From NCBI GenBank assembly GCA_016946835.1, contig JACVTC010000112.1:1-64000 (forward strand): a stretch of 64,000 nt of DNA, written 5' to 3'. A model generated the notes under the pieces. The model was not told the origin of the DNA. It was given only the letters and a program-made list of their open reading frames with translations, and made no database searches. Positions 34,927 to 49,981 of the stretch are shown piece after piece. Positions within the stretch are counted from its first letter, which is position 1. Each line of letters starts with the position of its first letter. The stretch is from Neocallimastix lanati (nom. inval.) (lineage: Eukaryota; Neocallimastigomycota; Neocallimastigomycetes; Neocallimastigales; Neocallimastigaceae). Position numbers and translations under genes: made by a program.

Positions 34927-35108
34927 CATAATAAATAATAAATAATAAATAATAAATAATAAATAATAAATAATAAATAATAAATAATAAATAATAAATA
35001 ATAAATAATAAATAATAAATAATAAATAATAAATAATAAATAATAAATAATAAATAATAAATAATAAATAATAAATAATAAATAATAAATAATAAATAAT
35101 AAATAATA
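34927..35108. repeat. 7-bp satellite (ATAATAA)
   Basis: About 25 almost perfect units of ATAATAA, preceded by a degenerate version from 34893 and followed by plain ATA triplets. Because 7 is not a multiple of 3, the array leaves long but meaningless frames open on the minus strand. Confidence 0.9.
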
Positions 35109-35417
35109 ATAATAATAATAATAATAAATAATAAATAATAAATAATAAAGAATAAAGAATATAACAATAAAAAAAAAAAAAAAAAGGAATATTTATAAAT
35201 TAAAATAAAATTTTTGATTAATATATAATATAAAATGAAATTTATATTATTTAATATATAATTAATTATATATATAACTATTTCTATAAATACATAAATT
35301 ATATATATAAATTTGTTAGGATAATATCACTAAAATTAATTAATTCTTGGGCAAAAATAAAAAGATTTGTACTTTGCTGTTTAATACAAGGTAAAAAATA
35401 AATTTTGTAATACTACA

Positions 35418-35484
<67 letters not shown>

Positions 35485-35488
35485 ATGA

Positions 35489-35536
<48 letters not shown>

Positions 35537-37065
35537 AAAAATAATAATAAAATAATAATAAAAATAATAAATAAATAAATAATAAATAAATATAAAAAAA
35601 AAGAATAATATTTTTATTAACAATTAAATAATGGGTTTGTACATAAAATGGGAAACTTTTGACAAATTTAAATAAAGAATATAAAGTGATTTGAACAAAC
35701 ATATAATTATAAAACCTATTATTAAAATTTTTTATATAAATTAAAATAGATAATAATATGTAGATGATATATAATAGATAATAAATAATAGATAATAAAT
35801 AATAATAATAATAACAGAAAATAATAAAAAATAATAATTAATTTTTATTTTTAATAATTATAATAATAATAAGTAATAATAAATAAATAACAAAATAATA
35901 TTAATCTATCCCTATGATTATAAATGATAAATGATAAATTATAAATAGGTATATTGTTTATTAAATTATTATAAATATTTGAAGCACTAATTTTTTTTTT
36001 TTTTTTTTGGGATAAGATTTAAAAAGTTAAAAATCTCAACTAATTTTTAACCATACAGCTTTTTTGTATAACCAGAATAGATGGGCATAAACAGTTTTTT
36101 ATTATTATAAGATATTCACTCCTTATTATTTATTTATTAATTTATTCTTTTTATTTATTTATTTATTTAAATAATTTGTGATTTCATAATTATTTATTTA
36201 TATTAACTTAATTTCATCAAGAGATTTTAATCTAACAGCATATAATTATAGTATTCTCTAATATATTGTAATTTTAAATTAAAATTAAAAAATATGGCTA
36301 ATATAAGTTTATCTTTTTTTTTTTTTAAATTTAAAAAATAAAAAAAAAAAAACGAAAATGTCTATTACAATAATACAATAAATAGAATTAAAAATTAATC
36401 GAAATTTTATATGGAGATGAATATATAAACAATATAATCTAATAATATATATTTAATATATCTTAATTTATTTATTACCTATAGTATAATATATATTAGA
36501 TATATTAAATATAATATAATATAATACATATTGGATATATTAAATAAATATAAACAAATATATATTATTAATAATTAATATAAGAGATTGAGTAAATTTA
36601 AATTGAGAAATTCGTTTTAGATAAAATAAAATTTATAGTTATATATATATATTTTTTTTTAACTAAATATTTTTCCGTATATTAATTCTGTATCAACGGT
36701 TTTTCAGTTAATATAAATAATTAATATACCTATTATATTATATATTAAAAAAAAAATTTTTTTTATTATGATTTATTTTTATATTTATTAATTTATTTAA
36801 TCTCAAAATACTAATTGTAGCTAATTAGTAAATAAATAATTGAATAATAAATAAGTAAATAATAATAATAATAAATAATAGATAAATAAAAAATAAATAA
36901 AAATAAATAAAAATAAATAAATAATAATAAATAATAATAAATAATAATAAATAATAATAAATAATAATAAATAATAATAAATAATAATAATAATAAATAT
37001 GGTAATAAATAAATAAATGAACAAACAAATAAACAAACAAATAAATAAACCAATAAACAAACCAA

Positions 37066-37128
<63 letters not shown>

Positions 37129-37534
37129 GCACTAAAAGAAAAAAAGATATAGACTAATTAATATTCTATTTATTAATTTTTAAAACATTCTATATTAATA
37201 TATTATAATATATTTTATTTTATAATGAATCAATAAATAATTTTAATATTTATTAAAATTATTTATTAATTTTTTTTTTTTTAATATTTCTATTTTTTTT
37301 TTTTTTTTAAAAATTTTTTTTTTTTTTAATTTACAAAAACTTTACATTAATTGAATAAAATTTTTTAGTAGAAAGAGCAGTAAAGATTTTTATAATCTTT
37401 ACCTTATAAAATAAAGAAAAGAAATATATGAATACTATTTTTATTTAAATGACTAAATTAAATAGGGCTTAAATTTAAAGTAATAAAAATATTATATATA
37501 ATAGAATTTAAAAAGTTTAAAAGTATTGTCAACT

Positions 37535-37567
<33 letters not shown>

Positions 37568-37849
37568 TTAAATAGAGCTTATTAATGGTATAAAAAATTA
37601 TCAAATTAGTAAAAGGATAATCAAAAATATTACTGAAGTTTAATTTTTAAATAAAAAAAATAAAAGTTAAAAAACATTTATTAATTCAATATTGATATTA
37701 TTTATTAATGAATATTTAATATTACAAATATCAAAATATCAATTAAATCTATTATTATATTTAAAGATATGCAATACTCATTTATGCGTTATTTCTTAAA
37801 TTAGTAATTTTTTTTTTTTGTTCAAAATAAATTTAGATATAAAAAACAT

Positions 37850-37893
<44 letters not shown>

Positions 37894-38652
37894 TTATTAA
37901 TTTTAATTTTAATTTTATTATTATTATTTTTTCATTGTTATATATATATAATATTCTTTTATAAAGTAAAAAATATATATTTTTTTATATACAATATATT
38001 TTTCTAACATTTAATTATAAATTATTTATTAAAAAATACATAATAAATAATTATTGAATATTTAAATATAGTAAATAAAGATAACTTTTTTTTTTATTGA
38101 AATTGGAAAGTATATAAAATACAAAAATACAGATAAATAAAATAATTTCAAATCACAATAAATTTTTATTAGAACATATTTAAATATTCGTATTATTATA
38201 ATATCATTATAAAGTAATATTGATTAATAGATGTTCATAAAGTATCCTTTTAATATTAATATAAATAGAGTAAATTTTATTATAGTGAAAATATACTATA
38301 AAACAATTTAAAGTATCAAAAAAAAGAAAAAAAAAAGTAAAATATAATCTTAATTTTTATTGAATTTTAAGGTAAATTAATAAAAATTTAAATTTAAAAC
38401 AAGCTATAATAATAACGAAAATAAAATAATTTAATATAAAAAAGATAAAAACTTATAATATATCTGTTGAATAAAATAAAACTAAACAATAATATAATAC
38501 AATAAATAAAATATAAGTTTGTTGTTTAAATTAATTGAAAAAAATATAAATTTATATTTATATAATTCAATACACATATAAACGGTTGACATATATTTAA
38601 AAAAAAAATTATAAATTATTTTACTATTTTTTATACTAATAGTGCTTTTTTT

Positions 38653-39861
38653 ATGAAAATAATTATAGAAATGACATTAGTTACATATATGACATCTAAT
38701 AATTTTAATACTTTGGTAAAGGAATATAAATTTTATAGAAAAAATATTAATGGTAAAAAATAAGAAATAAAAAAAATTAATATAAAATTATTTAAATATA
38801 ACAGAATAAAAATTATGTTGCAGGAAATATATTGGAAGAAAATTTAAAGGGCTCACAAGTATCTAATTCAATATTAATAAATTATTTTAATAAAAGGTAA
38901 ATTAAATAATAATAAGATATGACTGAACGTAATAATAAAATAATATATAAAGCCTTATAACTAACTAAATATTTTTGGAAATATAGAGCTATTATTGAAA
39001 AAGAATATTGTGAAAAATTAAAGGATTTGTCAAAAATATTTGATGATTCTGCTGTTGTAGGGTATATATAATATAGCTATTATATTTATCATAATTAAAG
39101 AAATTATTTTAATAATGATTTTTTTTTATTAATTTTTTTATTTATTATAGTCGTATTAAGAGTATATTTAATGTAACTAGGGATGAATTATTATCAGTGT
39201 CAAGTATCAAATTACATCTTTATGACTTAATTAATAATCAATATGAGAAATCATTTGCTGAATTGTCTTCACAACAGAATGAAGAATTTCAAAAAGTATA
39301 TATATAAATATATATATTTTTATATATGCTAATTTATAAATAATTTATTTATGAATGGTTTGTTATGGAGATATTAATAAAATTTATTTTAATCCTACAG
39401 TATTATGAAAATATTACAGATGAAAGGAAAAAATTAATTGAAACTTATAATGAAAAGGAACAAAGATTTAAAGAATATTCTGTTGTAAAAAATGAACTTA
39501 TCAATTTAATTAATGAATATAAAAAGAGTTATGAAGATGGTATAAGTAAAAAGATTGATGAAACTTTTGAAAAAGAAAAAAAGTTTCGTATTAAGTATAT
39601 TTATTCAAAAGATAAATACGATAAAGAAAAAAGAGCATGTATGTCAAATCATAATGAAACTTCAGAGGTAAAGTTATTAATTACTATTATTATTAGATGA
39701 TATAATCTAATCTAATAAACAAATAATCTTTATTTTAAAAATAATTGTATTAGTTTGTTTATATATATATGTATTATTTTAGATTTATAAATGAATAGAA
39801 CAAAAATAAATTGTATAATTTTAATTTTTCTTTTTTTTTTTTTTTTTTTTATTTTAAATTT

Positions 39862-39894
<33 letters not shown>

Positions 39895-39898
39895 GTAA

Positions 39899-39938
<40 letters not shown>

Positions 39939-41183
39939 TTATAATTTTTATTTTAATTTTAATTAATTATATTTATATTTTTTATTATAATTTTTTTTTA
40001 TTTACTTTCAATAGTCATTTATTTTTTTGGAAAGGGAACGTACTGAATTTATTATTAAACATTTAAATAATTACATTAATAATTTAATTTTAATTAATCA
40101 TCAAGAGTTAGAAACCTATAATATTTTGATTAATAATTTAAGTAATATTTATTCTTCTAATGATCAATTGGATGACATAGCAATACAATTTAACGATCTT
40201 TTAAATAGTAATGGTAACTAATATCTCTTTAAAAAAAAAAAAAAATTAGTTTATTATAGATAGATTTATGTAGCGTAAAACTATAATATTTTTACTATGT
40301 AAAATAAGATTTAATTAAATTTATTATTTATAATTTAAATTTGATATTTATTAAATAGATGTAAATTCTATAGAACAGGTAAATAAGGATATTGAAAAAA
40401 TAAAATCTGAATTTAAAAATGAGAAAAAATTAAGAAAATTTAGAAAGGGTAAAAAGAAGCAAAATATATTACATGTTCAAAATGTTACGGAAAATGAAAA
40501 TGACTTAAGTGAAAATAATGAAGAAACCACTATAGGTATTGCCAAGTCTGAAGATAGTCCAACAGAAGAAATTGTAAATACAAACGTTGCAGAAAATACC
40601 AATATTATCAAAAACGAATTGTTATCAGTTAACGATAATAAAAGTACAATGAGTAGTTTAATATCTAAACATTCTTTAGGCTTAGTAGATTTTGATGATT
40701 TAATTGAAACAATACAAAATTATGATAGGTCATTAGATCGTACTGAAAATACATCGGTTATTTCTACTAATATCATACCAAATAATAATGTCAATAATAA
40801 TAATAATAATGATAACAACAGGAATAATAATAATATTAATAATGTTGATAATAACAATAATAACGAAAACAATAATAATACAGATAATAACAATAACAAC
40901 AATAATAATAATAATGTTAATGTAAAATTAAAATTGAATGACATGTCTTTTTATAAACATTTAAAAGATAATAAAGGTAATCGTAAAAGTGTTGATAATT
41001 ACCAGGAACATGATAATTATGATAAAAATATTAATAATCATCAAGTACAGGAATCAAAACCAATGAATGATCAATTCAATAATATTGATAGTATTAGTAA
41101 AATAAACAATAATATAATTAATAATAATGTTAATAATAACAAGAAAAACAATATAAATATTATTAATATTACTAGCAAAAATG

Positions 41184-41236
<53 letters not shown>

Positions 41237-43203
41237 TTAATTAATAATAATCTTAATAATAACAAGAAAAACATTATTAATACTACTAATATTACTGCCA
41301 ATACTACTACTACTAGTGATAATAATAATATAACTAATAAAAATGATAATGATATTGACAATAATAGTTATATTACAGATCATGAACGATCATCAAATGT
41401 AACTTCACCAAATCATACACCTAGAAGTCCATTACAAAATCGTTCATTTTCGCAAGGTGTTATACCAACTCATACTCAAAATCAATACCCAATAAGGACA
41501 AATAAGTCATTTTCAGCTCATAGTAGTCCAATGTTTAAAAGAAATTCTGGTGATAGTGACAAGACAGGATCTATCAAGTCTTCTCATTCAAGATCTAGCT
41601 TTGGAAGTATGCTTTCATCTATATTCCAAAGTCAAAGTGGTTCCTCACATAAACTTAAAAAATCTAATGATGATAGACTTAGTATTAATAGTGAAACTAG
41701 TCCTTCTACTACTTCAAATATATCACTTAATCCAAAAAGACTTTCATCCAAAGGTTCGATTCATGGTAGACCTCAATCAGCAATGTATTATTCTAAAAAT
41801 AATGGTACAAATGAAAAACCTTTAAATAGACAAATCTATTATAAACCTCCATCTAATTCAAGACATGAATCATTATGCTATTCTTTAAATCGTAGTGAAA
41901 GATCAAGCTCATTTAGAGAAGGATATTATACACCACAACTTAGAGAAACTCATTATTCTCCAAATTCTCCACGTATACCTTCATTAAGTAATAAGAGTAG
42001 TTTTGTATCTAATAGAAGTCCAAATATTCCATTGATTGATATAAATCCTTCTGCGATGGTGGATACGAAAAATTTAAGTGATATGGAAAATAAGGGTAAA
42101 ATTATTCAAACCATGAGATCTAATACTTCATTAAATACATCAATATCAAATAAAAATAAATCTATGTCAAATCAAGCTGTAAGTAGTTATTCCTAATTAA
42201 AAATTATCTAAACTAAAGTATTTTTTTTTTTTTTTTTTTTTTTTTTATTTTTTAGAAATTAGAAATAAATAAATGAATAAATAAATTTTTTCTATAAATT
42301 TTTATAATATTTATGAATTTTTGTGAATTTTATGAATTTAATATTATAAATTTTATGAATTTAATTTTATGAATTTTATATTATAATTTTATATTTAAAT
42401 TTATATTTTAATATGCGTTAATAAAATATTAATATTAATTTTATATATATCTATAATTATTGTGAATTTTATGAATTTAATATTATAAATTTTATGAATT
42501 TAATTTTATGAATTTTATATTATAATTTTATATTTAAATTTATATTTTAATATGCGTTAATAAAATATTAATATTAATTTTATATATATCTATAATTAAA
42601 TTAATTATTATATTATATTTTATTATTTATAAAAGGATATACATATGCAAAAAATGAATAATAATAGAAAAGTACAAAGTACATTAAATTATAACTATGA
42701 TCCATATGATATAAGTATTGTAAAACCAATTTTATTTTATGGTAAGTTTATTATTTTATAATAAATTAACCAATTAATATATAAAATAAATCAATTAATA
42801 GATAAATCAATATATCAATGAATAAATAGATAAATCAATAAAATAAATCAATAAATAGATAAATAGATAAATAATAAATATATAAATAAAAATTTTCATT
42901 TTATATATAATGATATATAATTTAATAATATATATATAGTATTATTTTTATTAAATTACATATTAAATTTATTAAATTTTTTTATTTATATTTTTATATA
43001 ATTATATAGTACGTGTATTATTTGATTATAATTCACAAATTTATGAAGAAATTAGTGTTAGAAAAGATATGATTATTCCAATTTTGGAAACTCAAGAAGA
43101 TGGTTGGTGGGAAGGTGAAATTGAGGAAATGGGTCCAGCTGGAAGACGTCGTAGACGTGGTTTATTACCATCTAATTTTGTTGAAATTATTAAAAAAATA
43201 TAA
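38653..43203 (+). CDS. F-BAR and SH3 domain protein (PCH family, Cdc15/Imp2-like)
   Basis: Likely a membrane-curving scaffold linking membrane to actin in cytokinesis or endocytosis. Nine exons (38653-38752, 38824-38896, 38987-39061, 39151-39295, 39401-39667, 40015-40213, 40359-42178, 42636-42741, 43010-43203) join in phase to 992 residues. The F-BAR region spans about residues 15-290 and is helical and charged, with the hallmark NKRAIIEKEYCEKLKDLSK near 55-75. Residues 290-890 are a disordered Asn/Ser-rich linker with many Ser-Pro and Arg-x-x-Ser sites. A single SH3 domain closes the protein (VLFDYNSQ, DGWWEGE, GLLPSNFVEI, about 929-990), with an unusual Arg-rich insert (GRRRRRG). The start could also be the in-frame ATGs at 38671 or 38689. 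The exact orthologue is uncertain. Confidence 0.88.
42322..42597. repeat. 139-bp tandem duplication inside an intron
   Basis: The segment from TGTGAATTTTATGAATTTAA at 42322 is repeated at 42461 with essentially no change, including the rare ATATGCGTTAAT. It lies in intron 7 of the F-BAR/SH3 gene. The near identity implies a recent event. Confidence 0.9.
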
Positions 43204-43259
43204 ATAAATTTAATAATCAATAAAAATCAATAACAGTAATAACATCTATAAATTTATAT

Positions 43260-43300
<41 letters not shown>

Positions 43301-43451
43301 AAAAGACAATTATAAAGCGAATTTAAATATATCATTATTATTTATACTTTTAAATAATGTAATTAATGATAAAATAAATAATATCAAATATTCAAATGAT
43401 TATACTTTTTTTTTTTTTTTTTTTTTTTTTTATATACTTAATTTATTTAAA

Positions 43452-43619
43452 ATCATTAATATTAAATATATTTAAATCAAAATAGTCAATATTAGTAATA
43501 ATAATGATTACAAAAAGTAAAATTGTTTTTTAATCATCATTAATATTAAGTATATTTAAATCAAAATAGTCAATATTAGTAATAATAATGATTACAAAAA
43601 GTAAAATTGTTTTTTAATC
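43452..43619. repeat. 84-bp tandem duplication
   Basis: ATCATTAATATTAAATATAT at 43452 and its copy at 43536 (one A to G change) each run through AATAGTCAATATTAG and ATTACAAAAAGTAAAATTGT. No coding content. Confidence 0.9.
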
Positions 43620-44115
43620 AAACAAAAAATAAAAATAAAAATTAAATAAAAAATAAAAAAATAAAAAAAATAAAAAAAAAAAAAAAAAAAAAGGTAAAAA
43701 TAAATAGTAATTCTGATTATGTTCAAATAAAAAACCAAAAAAAAAAAAAAAAGCCCAAAAAAGTAAAAATACAAATTTCAAAGAAAAAAAAAATTTTTTT
43801 CTTATTATTGCTTTATTACTGTTTTATCATTCATTCATTTATTTTTTATTTTTTTTTGTTACTAATAAAAATTTACTATATTATATATATATACATATAT
43901 AACTTTTATTTATTTAAATTTAATATGAGAATGACTTCATTTTGACATTTATACATATAAATAAATATATTATTATTAATTATATAATAATCAAAATGAA
44001 ATAATATTAACAATAATATATTATATATATATTCTTGTTAAAGAATGTCATTATGTGTTATTAATATGAAATAATAAACAATTGAAATAAAAAAAAATTT
44101 GTATAAATATTTATC

Positions 44116-44471
<356 letters not shown>

Positions 44472-44584
44472 CAATAATTGTAATATATGATAAAAAAAAA
44501 ATTAAAAATAGGCACAAGCAATAAACAACAACGGATAAAAAAAAATTATCTATCTAATAATAATATAGTAATGGCAATTACAAA

Positions 44585-44629
<45 letters not shown>

Positions 44630-45675
44630 AATAAATAAATAAATAGAGAAGAAAAAAATAAAAATTTGATAAAAAAAGTCACAAGCATAAGTTTAAAAAA
44701 ATTAAACAACAAAAGCAATAATAATAATGATTATCATCATAATATTAAAAAGTCAGAGTTAAACAAAAACAATAACAAAAACAAAAACAAGAAACAAAAC
44801 AAAAAAGAAGACAGAAATTAAATAAAATAAGTGATGATTAATATATTTATTATTTTATTAATTTATTAATCGATTTTATTTATTTATTTATTAATTTTTT
44901 TTTTTTTCAATACTTTATTATTTATTTATTTTCAATTTGTTAATTTTATAGATTGAAAAATAAGAAAAAAAAAAAAAAAAAAAAAGCTATTTATTTCATT
45001 ATTTTTTTTTTTTTTTTTTAAATTTTTTTTTTTTTCAATTTTTATTTATTTCATTAATTATTATTTAATTTTATTAAAAATATTTATTTATAACTATAAT
45101 TAAATTTTATTTTTTATTTATTTATTTATTTATTTAATAATTAAATTTTATTTTTATTTTTTTTTTTATATATTTGATAATTAAATATATACTACTACTA
45201 CTACTACTACTAATAATAATAATAATAATAAAATGAATAAAATAAATTTATAACAAGAACAATAATAATGAGCATAAATAATCTAATCATATATATATTA
45301 ATATATACTTTTTTATTTTATTATTTATCATTTTTAATATCATATATTTTTACTGTTATATAAATCGTTATTATCTTTCCATGGTTGATCGTACATTTTT
45401 ACCTTGTATTAATAATATATTATAAAAAAATTATGCATTTTTCGTAATTTAAAATTGATGAATATGAAATAAAAAAATAAAATAAAATAAAATATAATAT
45501 AATAAAGATAATTTCTTTACTTCCAAACAAAAATAGAAAAGGATGATTATTAATTTGTTGATTATGAATTTCACCATATCTTAATATATTAACTCACATT
45601 GTACATATATATATCTAATACAATAAATACAATGTTTATAAGATACACAATTAATAATTTTTTTTTTATTAGTTA

Positions 45676-45707
<32 letters not shown>

Positions 45708-45870
45708 TGTTTAAAGTTTAAATAATTTATTTCTTTGTATAAAATCTTTAAAATTGATCAATAATTAACTTGATAAAAATAATTTATATATGAGGAAAGT
45801 TTTATTGCAAATTATTTATGTTGTAATTATGGAATAATAAACAAAATTTATAAGAAAGGCTTAAATTATA

Positions 45871-45919
<49 letters not shown>

Positions 45920-46386
45920 AAAATTTAATTATTTATATTATTAATTTTTTTTTTCTTTTTTTTTTTTTTTATTTAAATATTATTATTTTATTAATAATAT
46001 TTTTTTATTCAATATTATTTTATTAATATTATTATAAAATTAATATTTTAAATAATTATATTATATTATATTATATTTTAAATATTAAATTATTTTGTTA
46101 TTTATATTAATAATACAAATAGCACCTATATAAATTTTATTATAAATTTTATTAATGGTTTTGATATAAATTGAATTATTTAAAAATGATATAATTATTT
46201 CATTATTTTTTTTTTTAAACTAATGATGTTAAGGCATAGGTTGAAGTACGGTTGAATTTATATATATATATATATATATTTTGAATTCCATTCTATTTCG
46301 AATAATTGGAATCATTATTAAATTTTAAAAAGTTTACAGTATTCACTCTCTATTAATTGTTTATTATTTTAATTAAATTTAAATTA

Positions 46387-46427
<41 letters not shown>

Positions 46428-46561
46428 TATTATTATTATTTTTTAAAAAAAAAGAAAAATATGTATTAATTCTTTAATGTTATAAACATAAAAATTTCAT
46501 ATTTTTATATTTAAAAATCTTTATTATTGTTATTTTATTTTTATTATTATTATTTTTTTTT

Positions 46562-46919
46562 TTACCTTTTTTTTTCCAGTGAAAAGTCTAAACACGAATA
46601 ATTACTTCTAATTAACGGTGGTAAAGAAGTTTGTACTTTATCTGATAGTCTTTCAAGTGATGTAAGAGATGATGAAGATATTGAAGAATCTAAAGAACTC
46701 GAAGATCCTGAAGTTATATTACTTTTTATTGATTTTATTATCTTTTTGTCATATAGTTTTAATTTATTTTTTCCTATATATTTTATAAAAAATTCATTTA
46801 GTTTGATTTAGTTTAGTATTATAATATAATTTATTATTATTTTTATAATTAATTAATTAATACATAGTATATACCTAAATCTGAGGTCTTTTGTTTTATT
46901 AATATTAAAAATATTAAGA

Positions 46920-46956
<37 letters not shown>

Positions 46957-47956
46957 TTAAAATATTATTGTTAAGTATATATATATATATATAAAATTAA
47001 TATCTAATGTATTTATATATCAATTTATTTTATATATAATATTATAGGATAGATACATTTTTATAATTATCATTAATAGATATAGATATGTCTGAATTAT
47101 TTTTGTTATTTTTATTTAAATTTCCAACTTCACTTTTTGTATGAATATTTTGATTTTTTTTCAAATAGTTTGTATTTTTTAAATTTCGCAAATTATTTTT
47201 AATGGGTTTATTCTCAGTAGTTCCTTGATTAATTGATTGTGAACTATTTGATGAAACTAATGAACTAGTTGATGATAATTTCTATGGTATTATTAAGTTT
47301 TAATAGTATTAGTTATATTAATGTTTTTATCATTATTTATCATTAAATTTTTATATATAATTAGCAAAAAGAAAAATAAAAAGGAAGGTTTAATTAATTA
47401 TAATATATATATATATATATTTAATAAAATTTCTAATTTAAAAAAGATATTAAAAAAAAATTATTATCATTATTTTTATTTTTATTTTTTTTTTTTTTTT
47501 TTGATTTTACTTGATTTCTTTTAGAAATATTGATATGACTATTACTATTAGAAGAGGATAAGCTTATAACCGAGTTGGATTTTTTATTTTTTTTATTGTA
47601 CAGTGAATTTGATGAATTGACTTTTGGCTTTTGTTTTAATTTATTGATTTGCTTTTGAATATAACATGCTGGCTTTTTCTTGTGTGATAAAGTAAAGAAT
47701 GATGGTAAAAATAAACTAGTATCACTTGGCATATTTGAAAAATAAAAATAGGATGCAGTATTGTTTTCTTTATAGATTGAAACTAAATTTTTTTCATCAT
47801 TATTTCCCCAAGAACTTAGCATATCATCAAGAATTCCATATTTATTAATATTATTTATTACTTCCAGTTTGGCACTTTCACTCTTTGATAGTTCATTACT
47901 ATCATAATTTAATGAATTATTACTATTTGTGTTATTATTATTAATATTATTATTAA

Positions 47957-47996
<40 letters not shown>

Positions 47997-48239
47997 GGTA
48001 GTAGTAGTATTATTACTATTTGATAAAATTTCATTAAACATTTCTGAATTAGATTGAAACTGGAAAGATGACATTACCTCGTTATTAAATTGATTTATGT
48101 AATCAATTTGTAATTTGTTGTTATTTAATTTATATATTTCTTTAATATCATATTTATTTTTCTTTTTAAATATTATTTTATCATTGGGAATAATATTATC
48201 ATTTTGGGATATATCCACAACTGCATTATTTAAAATCAT
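46562..48239 (-). CDS. Unrecognised Asn/Ser/Lys-rich protein with a 13-nt microexon
   Basis: I do not recognise this protein. Four exons can be joined on the minus strand: 48239-47511, 47281-47057, 46887-46875 and 46773-46562, each with GT and AG, in phase, giving 392 residues. The third exon is only 13 nt; without it the flanking exons are out of frame. The first exon has an Asn run (about residues 85-105) and a more ordered part reading GILDDMLSSWGN and then SYFYFSNMPSDTSLFLPSFF, followed by a basic stretch (KKKPACYIQKQINKLKQK). The C-terminal part is Ser-rich with a predicted helical LTSLERLSDKVQ and ends in EKKR. No signal peptide or membrane segment is seen. The last exon could be spliced again at AG/GTAAAA, so the C-terminus is provisional. 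Confidence 0.6.
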
Positions 48240-49583
48240 TTTAATAATATTTTTTAAAATATATATATCTATATAAATATATGTTTTTTTTTTTTTTTTT
48301 TTTTTTTATTATTATAATTTCTTAGTAATAATTAAAAGGAAAAATAAATAAATCAATATCTATTATATTCAAAAGCTTTATAGTTTTATATATATATTTT
48401 TTTTTATAAGGTTTCTGCTTTCCTTCTATTTTCTTTCTTTTTTTTTTCTTATTTTTTTTTTCTTATTTTTTTTTCTTATATTTTTATGTTATATTTTTTT
48501 TGTTATATTTTTTTTCGTTATATTTTTTTTGTTATATTTTTTTTTCTTATAAATATAAATATATTTTTAATATTTTTTTTTATATTTTTTTTTTTATATA
48601 TTTTTTTTTAAGAAAAAGAGAAGATTTGATTTAATTTCATTTAATTCAAAAGTAAATTGAGATAAAATTAATATAATATATTATTTTTTTTTTTTTTTTT
48701 TTATAAGAGTATATTAATTTTATATTATTAAATCAATATCCAAAAAAAAAAAAAGAAAAGGAAATTATTATTTTATATCATTACAAGTCGTAATTTATAT
48801 TGATTTTATTTTTTATTTTTTATTATTATTATTATTTTTTTTTTTTTTGTAAAATATTTTGATATGCATAAAATGATATAAAATAAGAAATTAAAATTTT
48901 AATATTACATATATAGTTATAATTATAATTATAATTATAATTATTTTATTATTAATCTATAATTAATAATGCTTTTTAAAATTAAGGAAAATTAAAAAGA
49001 TTAAAAAATATATATGTATATATATATATTAATACTCTCTCTCTATATATAAAAATTATCTAACTTTATAGCTCGGAACTTTTTAATTTAAATTTTTGAT
49101 TTTTGATTTTTTTTTTTTTCGAATATTAATAAATGTAGCAAAAAAAAAAAAAAATAAATGAATAAATAAATAAATAATTTAGATATATAATTAATTTGAT
49201 TATTTATCATTAATATATTTATAATATACTATATATAAAAACTTTTGTTTGTATTGGGTTACACAAGATATATATAGTACTGAACAAATTTTTTTAAATT
49301 GTAAATTTTAAGAGTGAAAAATTTTATGGTATACCAGGATTATAGAAGATTTTTACATTTTATTTCAATTTGAAATAAAAAAAAAAAAAAATTATTTTTT
49401 ATTGTATTTAATATTTTTAAAGTATATATTTATTATATATTAATAATATTTATTAATAATATTTATTAGTAATATTTATTATTTTTAGAAGTATTTTTTA
49501 AATATATATTTATTAAATATTTATTATTTTTAGAAATCAACAAGGAAGATAGAATTTAGCATTAAATTAAACTATAACATTGT
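48240..49583. other. AT-rich intergenic DNA
   Basis: The left part is presumably the 5' region of the minus-strand gene. It contains poly-T runs and a degenerate repeat of TTATATTTTTTTT-like units (48420-48610) and no coding frame. A third decayed repeat of TTATTAATAATATTTATTAG type is at 49420-49480. Confidence 0.55.
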
Positions 49584-49683
49584 TCTATAAGGAATAAGGT
49601 TATACTTTATGTGGAGTATCATACATGTTATGCTCATTGCTTCATATGATATTGATAATAATTAATATTCCCCTTAAAAAATT

Positions 49684-49822
49684 CTCTACGGTTTAAAACA
49701 AGTTGATAGAGAATGAACTAAAGAAATATCTAAATTCTTAATATGTAATGGACCTAAAACAAGTTAATTCTGATAAATGTATATTTACCAAATACAAAAC
49801 TAATAAAAATGGTAAAGTTTAT
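49684..49822 (+). pseudogene. Ty1/copia RT fragment, decayed
   Basis: The + strand reads LYGLKQVDRE, a TGA where the family has Trp, then TKEISKFLICNG. After a one-base shift it continues KQVNSDKCIFTKYKTN. This is the copia RT block found intact at about 13393-13500 (LYGLKQAG to QCLFSK). It is too short and too broken to act. Confidence 0.8.
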
Positions 49823-49981
49823 TATTATTATTATTATTCTTTTTTTTTAAATAACCAATATTTACAGGATTTTTGTTACTTGATTTGTCAGTATTAGTTT
49901 TGCTGATAGCATTTATTTGGTTCTTTTGGTTTGAGTTTTGTTCAATTTCTAAATTCATTTATATTTCCTCTGATAGATTTT

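Larger units (their letters stand above)
30497..38652. other. 8-kb gene-free, repeat-rich interval
   Basis: I find no convincing gene. The open frames here are products of low-complexity repeats. Contents include TTTTA tandem runs (30571-30650), a 42-T run (31321-31362) followed by a GT/GC-rich patch (31363-31390), a G7 run (31782-31788), short AAT/ATT palindromes (31433-31460, 31494-31550), a 176-bp tandem duplication (34371-34707), a 7-bp satellite (34927-35108), and A3T arrays (35418-35486, 37056-37128). A short stretch at 34221-34297 has coding-like composition but no gene context. Confidence 0.6.

Noticed and set aside
34893-35160. CRISPR-like array
   Set aside because: It is a simple 7-bp tandem repeat without unique spacers.
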